The position numbers and the translations under genes were made by a program. DNA of 5,328 nt from Desulfobacula sp. (GTDB taxonomy: Bacteria; Desulfobacterota; Desulfobacteria; Desulfobacterales; Desulfobacteraceae). The stretch's first letter is position 1; the number at the start of each line of letters is the position of its first letter. Below, piece after piece: positions 1-4,472 of the stretch. The notes under the pieces were generated by a model. It saw only the letters and a program-made list of their open reading frames with translations, was not told the origin of the DNA and did not search any database. The stretch is from the NCBI RefSeq assembly GCF_021107415.1, contig NZ_JAIOSW010000319.1, positions 1-5,328 on the forward strand, read 5' to 3'.

Positions 1-753
1 CAAAATATTTTCACCCTGCCGATAAAAGCGATGCATCATATCCGGGGCAGGAAAATTTCCATGATTTTCCAGGAACCCATGACGGCACTGAACCCGGTCC
101 ATTCCATCGGAAAGCAGATGATTGAAATTTACAGGCTTCATTTTTCTGAATTGTCTTTTGAGGAAATGACAATAGCCGCTGTTAAAATGCTGGAAAAAGT
201 GGGTATACCTGATCCTGATAAGGTGATGAAAAAATATCCCCATCAGCTTTCAGGCGGGATGAGGCAACGGGTACTGATCTCCATGGCACTGGCATGTGAG
301 CCTGATATCCTTATTGCAGATGAACCCACAACAGCATTGGATGTAACTGTTCAGGCCCAGATTCTGGATTTAATTAAATCCCTTCAGCGAAAATCAGGAA
401 TGTCTGTGATTTTAATCACCCATGATTTAGGGGTTATTGCAGAAAATTGTGATGATGTTGTTATCATGTATGCGGGAAGAATTGCCGAAAGAGCAGAAGT
501 TGTTGAGCTTTTTAAATATCCAAAACATCCTTATACTAAAGGATTGTTAACATCAATTCCTTCACTGGCTAAAGAACCCAAAACAATTCTTCCAACAATA
601 AAGGGGAATGTGCCGTCATTATTGGATATGCCGGAAGGTTGCAGATTCGCAGGCCGCTGTCCTTTGGTTGAGGATATTTGTAGGAAAATAGTTCCAAGAG
701 AGCGAAATATAGGGGAAAATCACACAATAGCCTGCCATTTAGCAAATGCATGA
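1..753 (+). CDS. oppD: Oligopeptide/dipeptide ABC transporter ATP-binding protein, OppD/DppD type (5' truncated by window)
   Basis: This is one of the two cytoplasmic ATPases that power an OppBCDF/DppBCDF-type importer. The frame is open from base 1 and gives 250 residues before TGA at 751-753. OppD proteins run about 320-330, so roughly 75 N-terminal residues, including Walker A, lie left of the window. The first ATG (base 31) is internal. Numbering from the first visible codon: Q-loop FQEP at 23-26, ABC signature LSGGMRQR at 83-90, Walker B ILIADEP at 103-109, D-loop TALD at 111-114 and switch histidine H141 (ITHDL). The C-terminal oligopeptide-type extension has PYTKGLL at 178-184 and cysteines 214, 220, 227 and 245 (CX5C, CX6C, then a distal Cys), the pattern linked to an iron-sulfur cluster in some OppD structures. 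Its usual partner, an OppF-type ATPase, lies 1.9 kb downstream rather than adjacent. The family is certain; the substrate (peptide, dipeptide, nickel or opine) cannot be read, so the symbol is family-level. Confidence 0.93.
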   Translation, partial: QNIFTLPIKAMHHIRGRKISMIFQEPMTALNPVHSIGKQMIEIYRLHFSELSFEEMTIAAVKMLEKVGIPDPDKVMKKYPHQLSGGMRQRVLISMALACEPDILIADEPTTALDVTVQAQILDLIKSLQRKSGMSVILITHDLGVIAENCDDVVIMYAGRIAERAEVVELFKYPKHPYTKGLLTSIPSLAKEPKTILPTIKGNVPSLLDMPEGCRFAGRCPLVEDICRKIVPRERNIGENHTIACHLANA

Positions 754-788
754 ATTCATAAAAAAAAGCGATATTTTTAAAATAATCC

Positions 789-817
789 TTGATTTTTTAA
801 ATTAAAGGCAATAATAC
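789..817 (+). promoter_or_regulatory. Candidate sigma-70 promoter for the cold shock gene
   Basis: A -35-like TTGATT at 789-794 is followed by exactly 17 bases and a -10-like TAATAC at 812-817. The overlapping AATAAT at 810-815 is an alternative -10. Transcription would start near 822-825, giving a leader of about 117 nt, which is long for a 66-residue protein but normal for cspA-type genes. This start falls inside the 5' arm of the hairpin described next, so either the outer base pairs are lost or the true start is a few bases upstream. It is assigned by eye only. Confidence 0.4.
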
Positions 818-819
818 TC

Positions 820-895
820 AACGAAAGCCTCTTGGATAAGGGCTTAGCAGTTTCGTTCTAAAGGGAAGACCCATCTGTTAAAGTGGCAAGTCCTT
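820..895 (+). promoter_or_regulatory. Structured 5' leader of the cold shock gene with alternative pairings
   Basis: Three pairings are visible. Form A is an extended hairpin: AACGAAA (820-826) with TTTCGTT (851-857), then GCC (827-829) with GGC (841-843), a bulged T at 830, CTT (831-833) with AAG (838-840), and a GGAT loop. Form B pairs AAGGGCTT (838-845) with AAGTCCTT (888-895), eight pairs including one G-U, and uses the same bases as the top of form A. A small GGG/CCC hairpin (863-865 with 870-872, AAGA loop) lies between the form B arms. Long refolding leaders are typical of cspA-family mRNAs, where structure sets mRNA stability and translation at low temperature. That this leader acts so is inference. 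I did not recognise a riboswitch class in it. Confidence 0.5.
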
Positions 896-925
896 AAGTT
901 TGAAACTATATTATTTATTTTAAGT

Positions 926-931
926 AAGGAG
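926..931 (+). promoter_or_regulatory. Shine-Dalgarno site of the cold shock gene
   Basis: AAGGAG lies nine bases before the ATG at 941. The preceding 25 bases are almost all A and T, so the site should be single-stranded, which fits efficient initiation once the upstream leader has folded. Confidence 0.75.
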
Positions 932-940
932 AAGGTCACA

Positions 941-1141
941 ATGGCAAATGGGATTGTAAAATGGTTTAACGATTCAAAAGGATACGGCTTTATCGAGCAG
1001 GAAGATGGACCCGATGTATTTGTTCATCATTCAGGTATCAATGGTAATGGTTTTAAATCACTTAATGAAGGTGATAAAGTTACTTTTGATGTGGAAGATG
1101 GCCAAAAAGGCCCTGCAGCAGTTAACGTAACTGTTCAATAA
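941..1141 (+). CDS. CspA-family cold shock protein
   Basis: This is a single cold-shock domain: a five-stranded OB-fold that binds single-stranded RNA and DNA and acts as an RNA chaperone in the cytoplasm. The protein has 66 residues, the usual length for the family (about 65-70). The N-terminus [10 protein letters not shown] is diagnostic. RNP1 is KGYGFIEQ (13-20) and RNP2 is VFVHHS (26-31), with the RNA-stacking aromatics W8, F9, Y15, F17, F27 and the two histidines intact. The start is fixed by AAGGAG nine bases upstream. The gene looks monocistronic: it has its own candidate promoter and long leader, and a strong terminator follows 7 bases after the stop. Whether it is cold-induced or constitutive, as many Csp paralogues are, cannot be told from the protein; the structured leader favours regulation. 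It sits between the two peptide-transporter ATPase genes, an unusual place for it. Confidence 0.96.
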   Translation: MANGIVKWFNDSKGYGFIEQEDGPDVFVHHSGINGNGFKSLNEGDKVTFDVEDGQKGPAAVNVTVQ

Positions 1142-1148
1142 AATTTTC

Positions 1149-1189
1149 AAAGGGTTTTCTTAAGATACAGATAGAAAACCCTTTTTTTT
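1149..1189 (+). terminator. Rho-independent terminator after the cold shock gene
   Basis: A perfect 12-bp stem pairs AAAGGGTTTTCT (1149-1160) with AGAAAACCCTTT (1173-1184) across a 12-base loop. The 3' arm runs into eight consecutive T residues (1182-1189). It begins 7 bases after the stop codon. In the opposite direction only a weak, interrupted T stretch follows the stem, so it is at best a poor terminator for the convergent oxidoreductase gene. Confidence 0.92.
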
Positions 1190-1195
1190 GTTTCG

Positions 1196-1237
1196 GAGTG
1201 CCAGGCAGATAAAGTCTGTCAGACATAGTCTGGCAGA
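1196..1237. repeat. Three tandem 14-bp repeats in the convergent gap
   Basis: On the minus strand the units are TCTGCCAGACTATG (1237-1224), TCTGACAGACTTTA (1223-1210) and TCTGCCTGGCACTC (1209-1196). The first two match at 10 of their first 11 positions and the third keeps the TCTGCC head. Each unit is partly self-complementary (TCTG/CAGA), so the block can also fold: TGCCAG (1199-1204) pairs with CTGGCA (1230-1235). The block starts 9 bases past the stop of the oxidoreductase gene. No T-run follows on the minus strand, so it is not an ordinary intrinsic terminator. Its function is unknown. Confidence 0.6.
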
Positions 1238-1246
1238 TCCAATAAA

Positions 1247-2494
1247 TCAAAATCGATCCATGGAAAAAGGTGCAAGGTTGATTTGGGCATTACCGTTGCA
1301 TATCATATCGCTGATTGCTTTTCCTGTACCTGTGGCCAAGGTTAATCCAAGCATTCCATGTCCGGTAGCAATAAACAGGTTGTTCTGAAAAGGGGATCTG
1401 TCAATAATGGGTAAGTCGTCATACGTCATTGGGCGAAGTCCGGTCCACTCTTCAAGGGCGGGACGTCCCACAGGGGTATTTAAATATTCTTTTGCTCCTG
1501 AAACAAGTCTGGATAACCGCTTTTTATTTAACACATCAGTAAATCCTGAAAATTCCATGGTACCGCCAAGCCGATAGCCTGTTTTCCAGGGAGTTGCCAC
1601 AATATTTTTTTCATAAAAATAACAAGGGATTTTACAAGACTGATCCGGCCTTTCCATGGTAATGCTGTATCCTTTACCCGGTTGAATCGGTAGGGTAAGC
1701 TTTAATTGTTTCTTTATTTCAGGTGCCCAGGCCCCTGTTGCAAGGATAAAAGCATCTGCTTTATACTGACCCGTTACCGTATTGACATGTCTGATTTTAC
1801 CCTGTTTAATTTCAAAATCTATCATTTTACTTTTTTCTTCAATGATGAGTCCTTTTTTAATCAATAGTTTTTTCCAGGAATCAACCAACATCTCAGGTCT
1901 TAAGTGCCAGTCATGTTCATTATACCAGGCACCGGCAATGTCTTTAGTGATTGCGGGTTCCAATTGCAGAGCTTCATCCCTGTCAAGTGCTTTTGCTCCA
2001 AAACCAAAATTTTCAAGAAAGGCATTGGTGGATTTATATTGTTCAAAGTATTTTTTATTTTTAAATAAAAATAAAGTTCCTTTTTTTTCAAAATTGCATT
2101 CAATGGCATGTTTAGAAAAAAGAGTTTCAAAAAGATCAAGAGAATATCTTAAAATTTTATTTTTAGCCTTTGAAGCCGCATTCATGTGGGTTGCGTTGCA
2201 ATGTGCTGCAAATTTTATCAGCCAGGCGATGAGCGGTATATCCAGAGTCGGTTTGATATAAAGAGAAGATGTTCCAAGAATTGTTCTGTAAATTTCATGT
2301 CTGACAACACCGGGTGAACATAAGGGAATAACCCCAGAAAAATAGAGCAGGCCGCAATTTCCATGGGATGCCCCTGAACCGATAAGATCTTGTTCAATAA
2401 TTCTGACGGATACATTTTCCTTTATAAGATAATGGGCACAGGCAAGACCTATAATGCCGCCGCCAACAATAATCACATCATTATTTGATTCCAT
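1247..2494 (-). CDS. FAD-dependent D-amino acid dehydrogenase-like oxidoreductase (DadA/DAO family)
   Basis: This is a glycine/D-amino acid oxidase-family flavoprotein. Such enzymes oxidise an amine to an imine, releasing a 2-oxo acid and ammonia after hydrolysis; DadA-type members pass electrons to the membrane quinone pool. The 415 residues compare with 432 for E. coli DadA. The Rossmann FAD motif is VGGGIIGLACA (10-20), followed by E34 at the end of the second strand, where the FAD ribose is usually bound. SGASHGNCGLL (40-50) contacts the flavin. ATGAWAP (252-258) is the second FAD segment, and WTGLRPMTYDD (350-360) and ATGHGMLGLTLATGTG (376-391) are the C-terminal hallmarks. The start is supported by AAAGGA (2503-2508, minus strand) eight bases upstream. 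There is no signal peptide; the hydrophobic N-terminus is the Rossmann strand. It is transcribed divergently from the OppF-type ATPase. D-hydroxyproline or sarcosine-type substrates are alternatives. Confidence 0.87.
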   Translation of the reverse strand: MESNNDVIIVGGGIIGLACAHYLIKENVSVRIIEQDLIGSGASHGNCGLLYFSGVIPLCSPGVVRHEIYRTILGTSSLYIKPTLDIPLIAWLIKFAAHCNATHMNAASKAKNKILRYSLDLFETLFSKHAIECNFEKKGTLFLFKNKKYFEQYKSTNAFLENFGFGAKALDRDEALQLEPAITKDIAGAWYNEHDWHLRPEMLVDSWKKLLIKKGLIIEEKSKMIDFEIKQGKIRHVNTVTGQYKADAFILATGAWAPEIKKQLKLTLPIQPGKGYSITMERPDQSCKIPCYFYEKNIVATPWKTGYRLGGTMEFSGFTDVLNKKRLSRLVSGAKEYLNTPVGRPALEEWTGLRPMTYDDLPIIDRSPFQNNLFIATGHGMLGLTLATGTGKAISDMICNGNAQINLAPFSMDRF

Positions 2495-2502
2495 TATATC
2501 TA

Positions 2503-2508
2503 TCCTTT
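2503..2508 (-). promoter_or_regulatory. Shine-Dalgarno site of the DadA-like gene
   Basis: Reading on the minus strand, AAAGGA lies eight bases before the ATG whose first base is 2494. This supports that start; no better in-frame start exists between the site and the FAD motif. Confidence 0.65.
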
Positions 2509-2535
2509 AAGTCATGTGGAAAAAATACAATGGCT

Positions 2536-2564
2536 ACATTAGAATGGTTTTAACTAATTTTCAA
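2536..2564 (-). promoter_or_regulatory. Candidate sigma-70 promoter for the DadA-like gene
   Basis: On the minus strand a -35-like TTGAAA (2564-2559) is followed by exactly 17 bases and a -10-like TAATGT (2541-2536). The start would be near 2529, giving a leader of about 35 nt that includes the AAAGGA ribosome site. The -35 box overlaps the left end of the 14-bp palindrome at 2561-2574, so a repressor bound there would block it. Confidence 0.42.
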
Positions 2565-2574
2565 TTTAAATTGA
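2561..2574. repeat. Perfect 14-bp palindrome, candidate operator between divergent genes
   Basis: TCAATTTAAATTGA is perfectly self-complementary. It lies near the middle of the 124-bp divergent gap. Its left half overlaps the -35 of the DadA-like gene, and its right half overlaps the only -35-like box (TTGATG, 2571-2576) facing oppF. The oppF-side promoter is poor: its best -10, around 2594-2600, is weak. The position suits a dimeric regulator acting on both genes, but no regulator is encoded in the window and AT-rich DNA yields palindromes by chance. Confidence 0.45.
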
Positions 2575-2596
2575 TGAGATATTTATTTTATTTTGA

Positions 2597-2608
2597 ATAT
2601 CATGATAT
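2597..2608. repeat. Perfect 12-bp palindrome directly before the oppF ribosome site
   Basis: ATATCATGATAT is perfectly self-complementary and ends one base before the AAGGG of the oppF ribosome binding site. As DNA it could be a second operator. As RNA it could fold only with a very tight loop, so a DNA-level role is more likely. Chance is a real possibility in this AT-rich gap. Confidence 0.35.
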
Positions 2609-2609
2609 A

Positions 2610-2617
2610 AAGGGTGG
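2610..2617 (+). promoter_or_regulatory. Ribosome binding site that decides the oppF start
   Basis: AAGGGTGG lies immediately before the ATG at 2619. The upstream in-frame ATG at 2514 has no such site and would add 35 residues (W, K, Y and F rich) that match nothing in the family, overlapping the leader and promoter of the divergent gene. The 2619 start puts the conserved ILEVKNLKKYF strand at residue 3, as in other OppF proteins. Confidence 0.7.
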
Positions 2618-2618
2618 C

Positions 2619-3584
2619 ATGGCAATTCTTGAAGTAAAAAATCTTAAAAAGTATTTTCCAGTGACAGGCGGCGTGTTTTTAAGGCGTACTGGATGGGTAT
2701 ATGCCCTTGATGGTGTCTCTTTTGTGCTGAACCAGGGAGAAACACTTGGTATTGTAGGAGAATCGGGATGTGGTAAAACAACCTTGGCCAGATGTCTCAT
2801 GGGACTCTATGACCCATCGAAAGGACAAGTTATTATAAAAGGTCAGGTTGTTTCCAAACTCAATTCACAGCAGAGAAAAGAACTTGCATTAAATTTGCAA
2901 ATGATTTTTCAGGATCCGTTTGAATCATTGGATCCCAGACAGACTGTTAAACAAATACTAGAGGAAAAATACATTATCCATGACAAAAAAAAGGCAAATT
3001 TTGATTCAACAATCAATCGATTGGTTAAACGTGTCGGTCTTTTGCCGGACATGCTTTCTAAATTTCCCCATGAGTTTTCAGGCGGTCAGCGCCAGAGAAT
3101 TGGTATAGCAAGAGCCATCAGTATGGAGCCGGAAATAATTATTTGTGATGAACCGGTCTCAGCACTGGATGTTTCCGTACAATCAAAAATTTTAAATCTT
3201 TTACTTAAGCTCCAAAAAACAATGGCGCTGACATTACTTTTTATCTCTCATGATTTATCTGTTGTAAAACATATCTCAGACAGGATTGCCGTCATGTATC
3301 TTGGCAAAATTGTTGAGATGGCTAATGCAAATGATATCTATAATAATGGACAGCATCCTTATACCAATGCGCTTATATCTTCTATCCCCATACCAGACCC
3401 TGAATCTGTCCGTGACCGCATTGTCTTGAAAGGAGAGGTGCCTTCAGCGGAGAATCCTCCGGTTGGATGCAGGTTTAATACCCGATGTGAGTATGTGAGA
3501 AAAATTTGTTTTGAAAAGGAGCCAAAACTCCTTAAAAACGCAAAAGACCCAACCCATCTAACGGCATGTCATTTTTTCTTTTGA
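2619..3584 (+). CDS. oppF: Oligopeptide/dipeptide ABC transporter ATP-binding protein, OppF/DppF type
   Basis: This is the second cytoplasmic ATPase of a peptide-type importer, which pairs with an OppD-type subunit so that two ATPs are held between them. It has 321 residues, the normal family length. In order: ILEVKNLKKYFPV (3-15), where OppF proteins carry a KxFP motif; Walker A GESGCGKTT (47-55); Q-loop FQDP (97-100); signature SGGQRQR (154-160); Walker B IIICDEP (173-179); D-loop SALD (181-184); switch histidine H211 (ISHDL). The C-terminal extension has HPYTNAL (246-252) and cysteines 284, 290, 297 and 317, spaced as in the OppD-type gene upstream (CX5C, CX6C, distal C). The start was chosen by the ribosome site at 2610-2617. 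The Q in the signature and the N-terminal KKYFPV separate it from OppD. No permease or binding-protein gene follows, so those subunits must lie left of the window or elsewhere. The substrate is unknown. Confidence 0.95.
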   Translation: MAILEVKNLKKYFPVTGGVFLRRTGWVYALDGVSFVLNQGETLGIVGESGCGKTTLARCLMGLYDPSKGQVIIKGQVVSKLNSQQRKELALNLQMIFQDPFESLDPRQTVKQILEEKYIIHDKKKANFDSTINRLVKRVGLLPDMLSKFPHEFSGGQRQRIGIARAISMEPEIIICDEPVSALDVSVQSKILNLLLKLQKTMALTLLFISHDLSVVKHISDRIAVMYLGKIVEMANANDIYNNGQHPYTNALISSIPIPDPESVRDRIVLKGEVPSAENPPVGCRFNTRCEYVRKICFEKEPKLLKNAKDPTHLTACHFFF

Positions 3585-3864
3585 TCTCTACGGTAGACCC
3601 CATTGCATTGCGCACCTTGGAATTATCCATTGGAATAATGCTCTCCCATATCAGGGTATGCTTTTATAAATCTGCGGGATTGTATCGTCAAATAAAAATG
3701 AAGACAATTCAATTTTATCTTTGAAAAATAAAAATTCTTCAAAACTGAGTGTTGGCAGCTTGAAAATCCTTTTTCTGCCTGCCAGGGAGTCTTTAAATTT
3801 GCCGGGTGCTCATTCAATATGCTTAATAAGTCAATATTTGTTCCAACAGATATATCCATATTAA

Positions 3865-3893
3865 TTGACAACGTCTCTATTTTGTCATACCAT
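3865..3893 (+). promoter_or_regulatory. Candidate promoter of the toxin-antitoxin operon
   Basis: A consensus -35 TTGACA (3865-3870) is followed by exactly 17 bases and a -10-like TACCAT (3888-3893, four of six consensus). It is the best promoter match in the window. Transcription would begin at about 3899-3902, at or next to the toxin ATG at 3900, so the predicted mRNA is leaderless or nearly so. Confidence 0.55.
3866..3887. promoter_or_regulatory. Candidate operator for toxin-antitoxin autoregulation
   Basis: TGACAA (3866-3871) and TTGTCA (3882-3887) form a 6-bp inverted repeat with a 10-base spacer. It fills the space between the -35 and -10 boxes, with arm centres 16 bp apart. Ribbon-helix-helix antitoxins commonly repress their own operons through such dyads. 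The antitoxin binding here is inference. Confidence 0.45.
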
Positions 3894-3899
3894 GTAAAC

Positions 3900-4181
3900 A
3901 TGAGTAGGTTTCAATGGAATGCAGAGAAAAATGAGGTTCTTGCGAAAGAAAGAGGTATTACCTTTGAGGAAATTGTTCAAAAAATTGAAGCCGGGGCAGT
4001 AGTTATAAATACAGATCATCCTAATAAAAAGAAATATCCAGGCCAGAAAATTATGATAATTGATGTTGAAGGATATGCTTATTTAGTACCATATGTAATA
4101 AACAAAGACATTTTTTTTCTTAAAACAATCATTCCAAGCAGAAAAGCTACCAAAAAATATCTTGGAGGGGAAAATGAATGA
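3900..4181 (+). CDS. BrnT-like toxin of a type II toxin-antitoxin system
   Basis: The 93-residue basic protein resembles the BrnT group of RelE-fold ribonuclease toxins, which cleave RNA and slow growth when the antitoxin is lost. The family-like parts are the N-terminal FQWNAEKNEVLAKERGITFEE (4-24), in the place of the BrnT F-W-x-x-x-K...HGI-x-FEE pattern, the central KYPGQKIMIIDVEGYAYLVP (45-64), and the C-terminal TIIPSRKATKKYL (76-88), in the place of the BrnT arginine/lysine-rich end. The start at 3900 was preferred to the ATG at 3819 because the extra 27 residues are unlike the family and would span the candidate promoter. No Shine-Dalgarno site precedes 3900, which fits the leaderless prediction. 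The gene overlaps the antitoxin by 8 bases, so translation is probably coupled. The BrnT assignment rests on recalled family pattern, and activity is not shown. Confidence 0.76.
   Translation: MSRFQWNAEKNEVLAKERGITFEEIVQKIEAGAVVINTDHPNKKKYPGQKIMIIDVEGYAYLVPYVINKDIFFLKTIIPSRKATKKYLGGENE
4164..4168 (+). promoter_or_regulatory. Shine-Dalgarno site that decides the antitoxin start
   Basis: GGAGG sits five bases before the ATG at 4174, inside the last codons of the toxin. It rules out the in-frame TTG at 4162, which lies upstream of the site itself. It is the strongest ribosome site in the window; the toxin has none. Antitoxin excess over toxin would follow naturally. Confidence 0.8.
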
Positions 4182-4455
4182 AAAAACAAAGAAATTATTA
4201 CTTGATGAGTATGAATCAGAGATTCTCGAAGCCTATGAAAGCGGCAAATTAGTGCCTTCTGAGTCTGGTATTGATTTTCAGGCTATCGCCCGGAATACCA
4301 TAAAAAAAAATCAAAAGATAAATATAAGGATTGCTGACAACGACCTTGCTGCTTTAAAAAGACGTGCAGCCCGTGAAGGAATCCCTTACCAGACTTTAAT
4401 CAGGAGTGTGCTTCATAAATATGCAAGTGGGTTTCTAAAAGATCCTGTACTATAA
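4174..4455 (+). CDS. Ribbon-helix-helix (CopG/BrnA-like) antitoxin
   Basis: This is the 93-residue partner of the upstream toxin. The C-terminal half is a ribbon-helix-helix fold: strand QKINIRI (47-53), first helix ADNDLAALKRRAAREG (54-69), then the turn and second helix beginning IPYQTLIRSVLHKYASG (70-86). The PYQTLI...L-x-x-Y pattern is what BrnA- and CopG-type antitoxins show in place of GYQTRIN...L-x-x-Y. The acidic N-terminal half (KLLLDEYESEILEAYESGKL, 7-26) is probably the toxin-wrapping segment. In this family the dimer binds DNA through the strand and represses its own operon, matching the dyad at 3866-3887. The toxin-first order with 8-base overlap is characteristic of brnTA-like operons. 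It ends only 17 bases from the convergent kinase gene, with no terminator visible between. Confidence 0.78.
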   Translation: MNEKTKKLLLDEYESEILEAYESGKLVPSESGIDFQAIARNTIKKNQKINIRIADNDLAALKRRAAREGIPYQTLIRSVLHKYASGFLKDPVL

Positions 4456-4472
4456 ATTTTTTAAATTAATTA

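Larger units (their letters stand above)
3585..3899. other. Gene-poor stretch between oppF and the toxin gene
   Basis: These 315 bases hold no convincing intact gene. I see no intrinsic terminator after oppF: only the tight palindrome TCTAC-G-GTAGA at 3587-3597, without a T-run. The right part contains the toxin promoter and a likely antisense gene remnant, listed separately. Confidence 0.6.
3651..3910 (-). pseudogene. Possible frameshifted gene remnant antisense to the toxin leader
   Basis: Two minus-strand frames join into one protein-like sequence. The first is open from 3910 (just after a TGA) and includes DISVGTNIDLLSILNE. The second takes over near 3808-3811 and reads APGKFKDSLAGRKR, then LPTLSFEEFLFFKDKIELS and DDTIPQIYKSIP, ending at TGA 3653-3651. 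One missing base at the junction would reconcile them. The joined order, with an IDLL segment and then a vPxlSxeelixxKdk-like segment, recalls C-terminal halves of small nucleotidyltransferase-like proteins. That resemblance is from memory and weak. There is no upstream start, and the frame closes where the toxin coding region begins, as if the 5' part was replaced. A chance reading in AT-rich DNA is a serious alternative. Confidence 0.3.

Noticed and set aside
750..759. Palindrome ATGAATTCAT over the oppD stop codon as terminator
   Set aside because: The stem is short and AT-rich and is followed by A rather than T on the plus strand; it cannot act as an intrinsic terminator.
820..895. Cyclic di-GMP (GEMM) riboswitch in the csp leader
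   Set aside because: A GAAAGCCT-like segment recalls that class, but the second conserved stem, its tetraloop-receptor pair and the three-way junction are absent.
1782..2261. 159-codon plus-strand open frame opposite the DadA-like gene
   Set aside because: It lies wholly antisense to a well-supported flavoenzyme, has no ribosome site and reads as low-complexity serine, leucine and phenylalanine.
2514..2618. Upstream ATG extending OppF by 35 residues
   Set aside because: The extension is unlike OppF N-termini, lacks a ribosome site and would run through the divergent control region; ATG 2619 has AAGGGTGG directly before it.
3532..3630. 32-codon minus-strand frame starting MDNSKVRNAMGST
   Set aside because: It overlaps the end of oppF antisense, has no clear ribosome site and no family match I can name.
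3819..3899. Upstream ATG extending the toxin by 27 residues
   Set aside because: There is no ribosome site, the added residues are unlike the family, and a near-consensus promoter lies inside them.
4162..4173. TTG start for the antitoxin
   Set aside because: The GGAGG ribosome site (4164-4168) overlaps and follows this codon, so it must serve the ATG at 4174.
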